Part shown: piece after piece, positions 18,088-25,606 of the stretch
Layout: each line of letters opens with the position of its first letter
Numbering within the stretch: position 1 is the first letter of the stretch
DNA from: a bacterium
GTDB taxonomy: Bacteria; Pseudomonadota; Alphaproteobacteria; Rhizobiales; JAKIUO01
Direction: 5' to 3'
NCBI GenBank assembly: GCA_024228495.1
Contig: JAAETJ010001135.1
Location: 1 to 51,924 of the forward strand
Length of the DNA stretch: 51,924 nt
Notes under the pieces: generated by a model
Seen by the model: only the letters and a program-made list of their open reading frames with translations
Told to the model about the DNA's origin: nothing
The model's database searches: none
Translations under genes and position numbers: made by a program

Positions 18088-18672
18088 TCATCGAGACCAC
18101 CCGCGTGCCGATTCTGTGGGGGGAGTTGTTACTGCCTTCGAAACATTTGGTGCGATTGTATGCAATGCCAGCGCTGACACATGACGTCCTATATTAATTG
18201 CAGCATTCAAGTTACCTCCTGGTGAAAATAAGAACAGGTTCCAGGGAATGCATTTTTTTTGTAAGGAACTAAGGGCGATATTCTTAAATTGTTCATCATC
18301 CCCACGGTTTATTTTCCCGATAAGGTAGAAATCACACTGTTTGAATTTTGATAGGCTTTTTTCTTTAAACGGTTTTTCGATAAATCCGATTTCGGCGGCT
18401 GCGGCAGTGCTGATTACAAAAACAAATGATATTAAGCTGATAGTCAAACACCAGATCATAATCTTCAGCATCTTAAAAGCAAAGGCGCTATCAATACTTG
18501 TACGATGGACCCCGTTCTCATGATTGAGCACTGTTCTGATAGACAACCCAGCTCTTTTTGCAAAATCATTCTGGCATAGACCATGACCAAGCCGAATGGT
18601 CTTCAAGCGCAAACCGATTGCCTGTTTCGAGTATGTGCAATTTGCGGTCTGCTCTGTCATGGGACTGAGCAT
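18088..18672 (-). CDS. Xre-type HTH protein joined to a membrane segment and truncated ClpP-like domain
   Basis: A 194-residue open frame with an unusual composition. Residues about 18-64 form an Xre/Cro-type helix-turn-helix (LRLKTIRLGHGLCQNDFAKRA, then GLSIRTVLNHENG). Residues about 70-92 are a hydrophobic segment ending AAAA, like a signal peptide or membrane anchor. The rest resembles the first part of periplasmic ClpP/crotonase-like proteins, with the oxyanion-type loop SPGGNLNAAINIGRHV followed by LALHTIAP, and then stops where the catalytic core should continue. It could be a membrane-bound transcription factor, or an accidental fusion of a regulator with a truncated secreted protein. 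The ATG at 18672 is weakly supported; 18660 is an alternative. Confidence 0.45.
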   Translation of the reverse strand: MLSPMTEQTANCTYSKQAIGLRLKTIRLGHGLCQNDFAKRAGLSIRTVLNHENGVHRTSIDSAFAFKMLKIMIWCLTISLISFVFVISTAAAAEIGFIEKPFKEKSLSKFKQCDFYLIGKINRGDDEQFKNIALSSLQKKCIPWNLFLFSPGGNLNAAINIGRHVSALALHTIAPNVSKAVTTPPTESARGWSR

Positions 18673-18824
18673 AGCGAAATCCAGCTATAAAGCCCAGTTT
18701 TTTTGTCCGGTGCAATCCGAGACAAACCGCCTAAATCCATATCGCATTGGGGGACCATCTGGGGGGGGCGATCATTTCTTAATTATATCAAGTAATTGTA
18801 ATTGTTGTATTTTTTAAATGTTAT

Positions 18825-18914
18825 TGGCGGAGAGAGAGGGATTCGAACCCTCGGAACGTTTGCACGCTCAACGGTTTTCGAGACCGCCCCATTCAACCAC
18901 TCTGGCACCTCTCC
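18825..18914 (-). tRNA. tRNA-Ser (anticodon CGA), CCA encoded
   Basis: On the minus strand the 5' end GGAGAGG (18914-18908) pairs with TCTCTCC next to discriminator G and an encoded CCA at 18827-18825. The anticodon stem-loop is GCGGT-CTCGAAA-ACCGT, giving anticodon CGA, which reads UCG (serine). The long variable arm (GAGCGT-GCAA-ACGTTC) and the T-arm GAGGG-TTCGAAT-CCCTC confirm a class II serine tRNA. Its 3' end faces the accessory islet to the left. Confidence 0.97.
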
Positions 18915-18995
18915 TTGATATCAAGAGCTATATATCTTGTGTGATTGCCAGCGACAAGGCAATTATGCAGATCATTCTTGCACAGCGCGCCTTTT

Positions 18996-20516
18996 TCAAA
19001 GGGCCACATAATCCTTGTCTGCAGAAACGGGGGGATAGATTTTGCTAAGGGGGCGCGAGGTGCCATTGCCCTGCGACACACGACAATGCCTGCGCTGCAA
19101 ACTGCGTGGTTCGGGAACACCGCAAGAATGGGCGATGAGACCGGTACCATAGTGGATCTTGCCAACATAATTCTTGACCCGTACGGCTTTGCGAGAGGGA
19201 TCCAGCCCTGATTGCAGTCTTTTATTATGTGTGGTGATACCGGTGGGACAAGTATTGCGATTGCATTTCAAGGCCTGAATACAGCCAAGCGCAAACATGA
19301 AGCCGCGCGCGCCGTTGACCATGTCGGCCCCGGCGCAATAGGCATAAGCGACTTCGGCAGGCGTGATAAGCTTGCCACTTGCAATAATCTTGATACGCGG
19401 GCGCAAACCAAAATGGGTGACCACATCTACAACAGCTGGCAGCGCCTCCTTGACGGGCAAGCCAACATTATCCATCAACGGCATGGGAGCGGCTCCCGTG
19501 CCGCCGTCTCCCCCGTCAACGGTGATAAAATCCGGGGCGTATTTTTCGCCACGCGCATGAATACGCAGACACAGATCCTCCAGCCATTCGACATCTGAAA
19601 TAACCATTTTAAAGCCCACCGGCTTTTGCGACAGCTCTTGCAACTGATTGATGAAATCAAGCAATTGGTTATTATTATTGATTTCTGGATGGCGGTTGGG
19701 AGAGATGGAGGGTTTATCGCGCGGGATACCACGAATTTGAGAAATCTCGTGCGAAACCTTGACGCCTGGCAAAAGACCTCCCTTGCCAGGCTTAGCTCCC
19801 TGGCTCATTTTCAGCTCGACCATCTTGACCTGCGGGCGTTCAACAATGGCATTGAATTTTTCAATATTCAGCGAACCATCGTCATTGCGGACGCCATATT
19901 TGGCGGTACCGATCTGAAAAACAATATCGCAATCACCGACCAGATGATGAGGGGACAAGCCCCCCTCTCCGGTGTTGAGATAGATATTGGCAAGCTTGGC
20001 ACCTTTTGACAAAGCGCGGATAGCCGGTTTTGACAAGGCCCCATAACTCAGAGCCGATATCCCGATCAGCGCAGAGGTGACATAAGGGTTTTGACAATGG
20101 AGTCCAAATGTCACCGGATCAGCCTGGTGGGACTCTTCATCGAGCAGAGCATAAGGGGCATTGACAAAAATCGGCATGCCGGCATGGGCGAGATTGCGCG
20201 TCGAACCAAAGGCGATAGTATTGTCGATGCCTGCCGAAGACATGGAAATCCAGCGCCGCTCGGCCCGGTTAAACGGCATTTCTTCGCGATCCATGGCAAA
20301 GAAATATTGCCGGAAAAATTCCCCCAGATGAATAAACAGTCCGCGAAATCGCCCCATCACCGGGAAATTGTGCCGCACTGCATCCTTGGTCTGCAAAATA
20401 TCGATGATAAACATGATGGTCACGACTAAAACCACAAGACCCATCAGCATGACAAATAGGGTCGACAAAATCGCCATACCCTTCATCGTAAACAAGGATA
20501 AAAAATTCATTTCCAT
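18996..20516 (-). CDS. Second membrane-anchored FMN-binding glutamate synthase family protein
   Basis: A 506-residue relative of the protein at 7028-8683. One strong transmembrane segment (about residues 14-40) precedes the FMN/Fe-S glutamate synthase core. Visible motifs are NTGEGGLSPHH, MSQGAKPGKGGLLPG, VDGGDGGTGAAP and the cysteine segment CNRNTCPTGITTH. It also lacks the amidotransferase domain, so it is not a complete glutamate synthase; its natural reaction is not known. AGGAGC lies 7 nt before the ATG at 20516. It is 97 bp downstream of the adenylate cyclase on the same strand. Confidence 0.88.
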   Translation of the reverse strand: MEMNFLSLFTMKGMAILSTLFVMLMGLVVLVVTIMFIIDILQTKDAVRHNFPVMGRFRGLFIHLGEFFRQYFFAMDREEMPFNRAERRWISMSSAGIDNTIAFGSTRNLAHAGMPIFVNAPYALLDEESHQADPVTFGLHCQNPYVTSALIGISALSYGALSKPAIRALSKGAKLANIYLNTGEGGLSPHHLVGDCDIVFQIGTAKYGVRNDDGSLNIEKFNAIVERPQVKMVELKMSQGAKPGKGGLLPGVKVSHEISQIRGIPRDKPSISPNRHPEINNNNQLLDFINQLQELSQKPVGFKMVISDVEWLEDLCLRIHARGEKYAPDFITVDGGDGGTGAAPMPLMDNVGLPVKEALPAVVDVVTHFGLRPRIKIIASGKLITPAEVAYAYCAGADMVNGARGFMFALGCIQALKCNRNTCPTGITTHNKRLQSGLDPSRKAVRVKNYVGKIHYGTGLIAHSCGVPEPRSLQRRHCRVSQGNGTSRPLSKIYPPVSADKDYVAL

Positions 20517-20613
20517 ATCTGGTGCTCCTGCTTCGTTGGTTTATTCGTCCGGCTCACAATCGTTCCCTTGACAACGATAGGGCCTAATAATCCGAGCGCA
20601 AAGCAATTTTCAC

Positions 20614-21831
20614 TCAAGGCTTTTCACGTATCAGATACCAGCAGTCAATCTCACCCTCGCCCTTGATCTGTTTGGTGCCCGCATGTTCAAATATAAAGGC
20701 GCCCTGCAATTTTTCTTTCACATCAAGCGGCACCATCACGGCATCTGGTTTGCCATAACTTTCCATGCGTGAGGCCACATTGACTGTCTGGCCCCAGACA
20801 TCAAAACTGAATTTTTTTGTACCAATGACCCCGGCCATTACGCTGCCGCTGGCAAAGCCGATACGGCATTTTATGGAAGCCCCGGCACAGGCAGCCGATT
20901 GTTCAACACATGCCCGTACCGCCAAAGCCATGCGGGCGATTTTACTCAAATGGTCGGCGTCAGTCTCAGGCACGCCAGCTGCTATCATGTAAGCATCGCC
21001 AATGGTCTTGATTTTCTCGACGCCATGCATACTCACCAACTCATCCAGCGCATTGAACAAAGTACCAAGAAATTCAACAGTACGAACGGGACCAAGCTCT
21101 GCAGCAAGCGAAGTGAAGCCGACGAGGTCGATAAACATCACCGAGGCTTCATCCACCTTGTTGGCAATCGGTTCGCCAGGATGTTCTTTTAAGCGCTCGA
21201 CAATTGAGGCAGGCAGTACATTGTGCAACAGGCGGTCAACTTCTTGTTGCGCCTTGTCTCCCAGATAATAGGCATAATAGACGCACGCAGCAATTAGCAA
21301 AACCGTCGTGATACTGGCATTGACATAGAGTAGATCAAGCGTCTGCTGGTCAACCTTCAAGAGTGCCATCTTTGTTGGATAGGAAAACCATGAGACAACA
21401 TGCAAAATCAGGCCCAGCAGGACCACAACCGCGACCAGCCACATGCGCTTGAGCCCGAAAATGACAAAAGGAGTCGCTGCCAAAACCAGATATTGCACAT
21501 GAATACCAGCATCTCTTCCAAGATAATGGGTCAAGGCAAAAAGGGCGATACATTCACAGCCCGCCAGCCACAAGCCGGCGGCAATTTCGTGCACACGGTG
21601 CATGACCGGCACCAGCAACGCCACGACCACAAGCGCAAGATTAATGTAGATGACCGGCGCAAAATGCCGAGCATCAATCATCACATATTGCAAGGCATAG
21701 AGAAAAGTCGCCACCGCAATAATATAGCTGACCAAATTCAGCACACGAAGGCGCCTTCGTGTTCCAGCGTCATATTGCGAGGTGCCAGCCGCCAGCAAAC
21801 GCCCCAGCATGGGCGCTAGTCTGTCAGGCAA
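20614..21831 (-). CDS. Membrane-bound class III adenylate cyclase
   Basis: A 405-residue protein with about six transmembrane segments (residues 30-190) followed by a class III cyclase catalytic domain (about 220-400). Metal-binding aspartates are in FIDLVGFTSL and GDAYM. The adenine-specifying pair appears as K in EKIKTIGD and D in FDVWGQTVNVASRM, which favours ATP over GTP. It would make cAMP at the inner membrane in response to a signal sensed by the membrane part. The first codon is TTG at 21831 or ATG at 21810; neither has a good ribosome-binding site. It is divergent from a CRP-operator gene and 4.2 kb from a Crp-like regulator. Confidence 0.92.
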   Translation of the reverse strand: MPDRLAPMLGRLLAAGTSQYDAGTRRRLRVLNLVSYIIAVATFLYALQYVMIDARHFAPVIYINLALVVVALLVPVMHRVHEIAAGLWLAGCECIALFALTHYLGRDAGIHVQYLVLAATPFVIFGLKRMWLVAVVVLLGLILHVVSWFSYPTKMALLKVDQQTLDLLYVNASITTVLLIAACVYYAYYLGDKAQQEVDRLLHNVLPASIVERLKEHPGEPIANKVDEASVMFIDLVGFTSLAAELGPVRTVEFLGTLFNALDELVSMHGVEKIKTIGDAYMIAAGVPETDADHLSKIARMALAVRACVEQSAACAGASIKCRIGFASGSVMAGVIGTKKFSFDVWGQTVNVASRMESYGKPDAVMVPLDVKEKLQGAFIFEHAGTKQIKGEGEIDCWYLIREKP

Positions 21832-21927
21832 ACCAAAAGACTTTAATTTATCAAATATGGACAGCTCACGCCCCTTTTCATGCCATTTAACCTGATAATC
21901 GCAAGAACCAGATCAAATCGAGCATTG

Positions 21928-21977
21928 TGTGATCGGCATCACAACCAAAATTTAGCAACAAGTCTACCTTCTCTTTA
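21928..21977 (+). promoter_or_regulatory. CRP operator and class II-type promoter for secreted protein 1
   Basis: TGTGATCGGCATCACA at 21928-21943 matches the CRP consensus TGTGA-N6-TCACA, with 6-bp symmetric arms. The hexamer TACCTT at 21965-21970 could be a -10 element; a start of transcription seven bases later (about 21977) would place the operator centre at -41.5, the classical class II position. The operator is 96 bp upstream of the ATG at 22024. The same geometry recurs at 25184. The site also lies upstream of the divergent adenylate cyclase gene. Confidence 0.72.
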
Positions 21978-22023
21978 TAGCAGACAACAACAACCGCAAA
22001 ACACCTTGGAAAGAAACTGGAAA

Positions 22024-22278
22024 ATGCTCAAAAAATCAATCATGGGTCTCGCAATCGCAGCAATCGCAACCATCTCAATGGGGGAAGCTGCTTCGGCAAA
22101 AAGCTGGAAGTGGGGCGTTGGTTGGGGAGGCCATCATCACAGTCACCACTATATCAAAACTTTTACGCCCTCATATTTCGTACATAGCTGCCACTACTAC
22201 AAGAAAAAATGGCACGCGACCGGCTACAAATCCTGGAAGAAAAAATATCAGGCATGCCTCGTTCTTAAAGACGACTAG
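22024..22278 (+). CDS. Small secreted protein, paralog 1 (CRP-controlled, unknown family)
   Basis: An 84-residue protein that I do not recognise. It has a clear signal peptide (MLKKSIMGLAIAAIATISMGEAASA, cleavage expected near residue 25). The mature part of about 59 residues is rich in His, Lys, Trp and Tyr, with a histidine cluster (GGHHHSHHY) and two cysteines (HSCHYYKKK and ACLV) that could form a disulfide. GGAAA lies just upstream of the ATG at 22024. The paralog at 25280 shares the C-terminal half almost completely. It is divergent from the adenylate cyclase and has a CRP operator 96 bp upstream. A cationic peptide or metal-binding role is possible but unproven. Confidence 0.75.
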   Translation: MLKKSIMGLAIAAIATISMGEAASAKSWKWGVGWGGHHHSHHYIKTFTPSYFVHSCHYYKKKWHATGYKSWKKKYQACLVLKDD

Positions 22279-22325
22279 AATTCCTCCCTGCTGGCAGCCT
22301 CTTTCTCGAACGAAGGGGTTGTCGG
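22183..22325 (+). repeat. Direct repeat, copy 1 (pairs with 25427-25569)
   Basis: This 143-bp segment differs from 25427-25569 at only six positions by my reading. It covers the 3' half of secreted protein gene 1 and about 47 bp beyond the stop, including GAATTCCTCCCTGCTGGCAG. Identity extends past the stop codon, which points to recent duplication, gene conversion or a functional 3' region. Confidence 0.85.
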
Positions 22326-22425
22326 TTTTTGTGAATGCAAACTCAGAAAACACCCGTATTTCCCCGCTCTAACGCAAATGTGAACGAAAAAGGTCACACA
22401 CCCCCTTGCTCCTCTTGGTTCTGCC

Positions 22426-23937
22426 ATGAGACACCACAGTGTCATGGCAAAAGTGATCGAACAAAAAATCCCCCTTGTGCTCGCCAGCTGGACACTGCTT
22501 GCTGGCGCCTTGCTGCTGACGGCTGTATTAACGATCCCTTTTTCGAATCAGTTCGGCTATGACACCCATGTTATAGACATGCCCATATGGACTCTGTTCG
22601 CGGGGTTATTTTTCTTGGGTGCTCTGTTCGTATTATTGCTGCCACTGATCCACAAAAGCGTGCAGGTTTTTGCTCAGGCAAAAAACCAGACGCGCGCCAC
22701 CAAAATATTAAAACTCTTATTGTTCGCTCTGTTTGCAAGCGGCTTGCTGGCCCGCATTTTGATGCTGTTCACACAGCCAATGCTGGAAGATGATTTTCAG
22801 CGCTATTTGTGGGATGGAGCGCTCACGGCTAATGGCCACAATCCCTATTTTCTGTCGCCAAAAGACGTCTTTGAGGGTGCCAGCGGCGAACCTTTGCTAG
22901 AACAGCTGGAGCAGCGATCTGGATTGTTGCTGGGCCGGGTCAATCATCCAGAGCTGCGCACCATCTATCCGCCGGTCGCGCAACTGGGTTTTGCCCTCGG
23001 TTATTGGCTCAAACCTTTCAGTCTCACTTCGTGGCGATTGATCGCCCTTGCCAGCGAACTCACAACGCTTGCTTTACTCGTTCTATTATTAAAAACTCTT
23101 CACCGACCGGTTCTTTGGGCAGCGCTTTACTGGCTAAATCCGTTGATCATCAAGGAGCTGATAAACGCAGCGCATATGGAAGTGTTGCTGGTACCCTTGC
23201 TGCTTGGGTCTTTATGGGCGGCGTTTCACTATCGATATGTTCTCACCAGCTTTTTGCTGGCTCTTGCCGTTGGCGTCAAAATCTGGCCGGCTTTGTTGTT
23301 GCCGCTCTATCTTCGCGCGGGCCTCAAAACCCCCAAAAAACTCATCACGCCTGTGTTGATTTTTACCAGCATGATTGCCCTGATGGCCTTGCCAGTGCTT
23401 TTCGCAGGTCTCGATCAAAAGTCGGGTTTTGTTGCCTATGCTCAAACCTGGAAAACCAATAGCGCCTTGTTTCCAGCACTTGCCGCCCTCATGCAAAAAT
23501 TATCTGCCCTGTTCTTCGCGCACGTCAACACGCCTGAAACCGGATCTGTTTTTGCGCGATTGTTGATAGCGTTTGCCCTTGGGGCAATCGCGCTTCATAC
23601 AGCCTGGCACCAACCCTATGGAGCGCAGGATCTGGCCCGCAAAACCTTGTTGATCACAACGGCGATGTTCTTGCTAAGCCCCGCCCAATTCCCTTGGTAT
23701 AGCGTCTGGTTTATGCCATTTCTGGCATTTCTCCCTTTCTATGGTCTGGCGCTACTCGTTCCAGCCTTGCAGGTCTACTATCTATCATTTTACTTTGCCG
23801 CCAACGAGATTGAATATCTCTATCCAAATCTGGTGATCTGGTTGGCATGGGTGCCTGTCTGGTCGGTGCTTGCCTGTGAATTGGCTAGCCGCTTCCACAG
23901 CAACTCGGACAATATCCTGAAGGGAGGCACCTCATGA
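22426..23937 (+). CDS. Polytopic GT-C glycosyltransferase (GT87/DUF2029-like)
   Basis: A 503-residue integral membrane protein with about 11-12 hydrophobic segments. The first periplasmic loop carries the acidic motif EDDFQRYLWDG (EDD at 121-123), typical of GT-C transferases that use polyprenyl-phosphate sugars. It would transfer a sugar from a lipid carrier on the periplasmic side. It overlaps the GT2 gene by 4 nt (ATGA at 23934-23937), so the two are translationally coupled and likely act together: GT2 makes the lipid-linked sugar and this protein uses it. An alternative start is the ATG at 22444. The acceptor is unknown. Confidence 0.8.
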   Translation: MRHHSVMAKVIEQKIPLVLASWTLLAGALLLTAVLTIPFSNQFGYDTHVIDMPIWTLFAGLFFLGALFVLLLPLIHKSVQVFAQAKNQTRATKILKLLLFALFASGLLARILMLFTQPMLEDDFQRYLWDGALTANGHNPYFLSPKDVFEGASGEPLLEQLEQRSGLLLGRVNHPELRTIYPPVAQLGFALGYWLKPFSLTSWRLIALASELTTLALLVLLLKTLHRPVLWAALYWLNPLIIKELINAAHMEVLLVPLLLGSLWAAFHYRYVLTSFLLALAVGVKIWPALLLPLYLRAGLKTPKKLITPVLIFTSMIALMALPVLFAGLDQKSGFVAYAQTWKTNSALFPALAALMQKLSALFFAHVNTPETGSVFARLLIAFALGAIALHTAWHQPYGAQDLARKTLLITTAMFLLSPAQFPWYSVWFMPFLAFLPFYGLALLVPALQVYYLSFYFAANEIEYLYPNLVIWLAWVPVWSVLACELASRFHSNSDNILKGGTS

Positions 23938-24638
23938 GAGCTGGCAGAAAAATTGAGGTAATCATCCCAGCGCTCAACGAAGAGCGCGCCATTGGCAAAG
24001 TCATTCATGACATCCCCGCTTTTGTCGATCAGATTATCGTTGGCGACAATGGTTCGCATGACCAGACCGTACAAAGAGCGCGCGATGCCGGAGCAATGGT
24101 AATTATAGAAGAGGAGCGCGGCTATGGGGCCGCTTGCCTCAAAGCACTCACCTTGAGCGACCCCAACGCCATTATCGTTTTTCTGGATGGCGATTACTCT
24201 GACTATCCACAAGAAATGGCGACATTAGTGGACCCTATAATTGCTGACGAGGCTAAAATAGTGATCGGCTCACGGGCCACTGGCAAGGCGCAAAGTGGCG
24301 CACTAACGCCGCCGCAAGTCTTTGGAAATACACTGGCCTGCTGGTTAATCAAACTGGTCTGGGGCATGCAATTCAGCGATCTTGGTCCATTTCGTGCGAT
24401 TGATGGCAAAGCGCTTGGTGAGCTTGACATGCGAGACCGCAATTATGGCTGGACCGTCGAAATGCAGATCAAAGCCGCTCACGCCAAACTCCCCACCATT
24501 GAAGTGCCGGTGAGTTACCGCAACAGGATCGGCACATCGAAAATATCGGGGACCATAAAGGGCAGCGTTCTGGCCGGATCAAAAATCCTTGGCCTGATCG
24601 CCAGATATAGTCTTGCTCCCCCGAGCACAAAAAAATAG
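23934..24638 (+). CDS. Family 2 glycosyltransferase (DPM1/polyprenyl-phosphate sugar synthase-like)
   Basis: A 234-residue cytoplasmic GT-A enzyme. EVIIPALNEERAIGKVI at the N-terminus and the metal-binding DGD at residues 85-87 (FLDGDYSDYP) are the family marks. DLGPFRAI, and MRDRNYGWTVEMQIKA further on, resemble dolichyl/polyprenyl-phosphate mannose or glucose synthases. It lacks the C-terminal membrane domain seen in some relatives. The start overlaps the stop of the GT-C gene. A hairpin follows the stop codon directly. Confidence 0.85.
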   Translation: MRAGRKIEVIIPALNEERAIGKVIHDIPAFVDQIIVGDNGSHDQTVQRARDAGAMVIIEEERGYGAACLKALTLSDPNAIIVFLDGDYSDYPQEMATLVDPIIADEAKIVIGSRATGKAQSGALTPPQVFGNTLACWLIKLVWGMQFSDLGPFRAIDGKALGELDMRDRNYGWTVEMQIKAAHAKLPTIEVPVSYRNRIGTSKISGTIKGSVLAGSKILGLIARYSLAPPSTKK

Positions 24639-24671
24639 AGCATCTTTTTCGACGAAAGAAAAAGATACTCT
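24637..24671. terminator. Bidirectional terminator-like hairpin after the GT2 gene
   Basis: AGAGCATCTTTTT (24637-24649) pairs with AAAAAGATACTCT (24659-24671): 12 of 13 positions match around a 9-nt loop. The A/T tracts within the stem mean either strand ends its stem with a T-rich arm. It separates the convergent GT2 and small secreted protein genes. Confidence 0.6.
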
Positions 24672-24716
24672 ATATCTTTGATAAATTACTTGTTTTGTGA
24701 CGTTTTCAGGTTCTGA

Positions 24717-24980
24717 TCAAGATCCGCGTTGCGTACCGGGTCTTGTTTTGGCAACACATTTGTGACCGTCTTTATCGAGCATCTTGTTTGAACTACATTT
24801 CAGCTTGATGCATTTTCTGGTTTTCTTGCTCTTGGCATATCCATATTCGCATGCCGCAGTGGTGGTGATTGAACCTTGTAATAGTGTTCCATTATATGGA
24901 GCAGCCTGTTCGCCAGCACGAACCGGTAGCACGGCAAAACCGCTCAATATCAGCGCAGCAGTCAGTTTCTTTAATAGCAT
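24717..24980 (-). CDS. Small secreted cysteine-containing protein
   Basis: An 87-residue protein not assigned to a known family. The signal peptide runs over MLLKKLTAALILSGFAVLPVRA. The mature part has four cysteines in its second half (CEYGYAKSKKTRKCIKLKC, then HKC near the end), suggesting two disulfides, and is Lys-rich. I chose the ATG at 24980, with GTGGGAA just upstream; a longer frame to 25025 adds an unlikely N-terminus. It lies between the two CRP-controlled secreted paralogs but on the opposite strand and without a visible CRP site. Confidence 0.65.
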   Translation of the reverse strand: MLLKKLTAALILSGFAVLPVRAGEQAAPYNGTLLQGSITTTAACEYGYAKSKKTRKCIKLKCSSNKMLDKDGHKCVAKTRPGTQRGS

Positions 24981-25183
24981 TTCCCACAATCCTCTTTGTT
25001 GATTGAGGAAAATCTGGCGTCCCAAATGGGATCAAGCCAATTTTCCCTTTTATACATCATGATACCCGCCCACTCTAAAGGGAGGAGGCGCAACGGTCAC
25101 ATAAACCCTGATAACAGTTTTGTGATCAACAAGAATAGGTGGCAGAAAACACTCGATTTCTGAAAAAAACAAAACACGCAAAG

Positions 25184-25233
25184 TGTGACGCGCGTCACAT
25201 CACACCAGGCGAACCGGCACTACCTTCTCCTTA
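25184..25233 (+). promoter_or_regulatory. CRP operator and class II-type promoter for secreted protein 2
   Basis: TGTGACGCGCGTCACA at 25184-25199 is a perfect 16-bp palindrome with CRP half-sites TGTGA and TCACA. TACCTT at 25221-25226 occupies the same offset as in promoter 1; the implied start at about 25233 again puts the operator centre at -41.5. The operator is exactly 96 bp upstream of the ATG at 25280. Between operator and gene, CTACCTTCTC and AACAACAA are shared with promoter 1, while the rest has diverged. Confidence 0.75.
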
Positions 25234-25279
25234 CTGAAAACAACAAAACGTTACACACCAAATCAAACGGGAAAAGAAA

Positions 25280-25522
25280 ATGTTCAAGAAATCAATCATG
25301 GCCCTCGCAATCGCAGCAATCGCAACCACTTCAATGGCGGAAGCTGCATCTGCCAAACGCTGGAAATGGGGACATCACTGGGGCGGTCATCACTATATAA
25401 AAATTTATACTCCATCATATTCCATACATAGCTGCCGCTACTACAAGAAAAAATGGCATGCGACCGGCTACAAATCCTGGAAGAAAAAATATCTGGCATG
25501 CCTCGTTCTTAAAGACGACTAG
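25280..25522 (+). CDS. Small secreted protein, paralog 2 (CRP-controlled, unknown family)
   Basis: An 80-residue paralog of the protein at 22024. The signal peptide (MFKKSIMALAIAAIATTSMAEAASA) and C-terminal half (KKKWHATGYKSWKKKY, then ACLVLKDD) are nearly the same; the histidine-rich middle is shorter (HHWGGHHYIK). The two cysteines are kept. GGGAAAAG precedes the ATG. It has its own CRP operator with identical spacing. Conservation of the mature C-terminus, cysteines and control region suggests both copies are under selection. Function unknown; the cluster with adenylate cyclase and Crp suggests carbon or energy status controls its output. Confidence 0.75.
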   Translation: MFKKSIMALAIAAIATTSMAEAASAKRWKWGHHWGGHHYIKIYTPSYSIHSCRYYKKKWHATGYKSWKKKYLACLVLKDD

Positions 25523-25569
25523 AATTCCTCCCTGCTGGCAGCCTCTTTCACGAACGAAGGGGCAGTCGG
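25427..25569 (+). repeat. Direct repeat, copy 2 (pairs with 22183-22325)
   Basis: This is the second copy of the 143-bp near-identical segment (six mismatches by my reading) spanning the 3' half of secreted protein gene 2 and its first 47 bp of downstream sequence. Confidence 0.85.
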
Positions 25570-25606
25570 CAGGGGCATCGCAGCTCTTTAAAAGATAGAT
25601 CACGCC

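Noticed and set aside
22385-22406. TGTGA and TCACA half-sites before the GT-C gene
   Set aside because: They are about 10 bp apart instead of 6, so they do not form a CRP operator.
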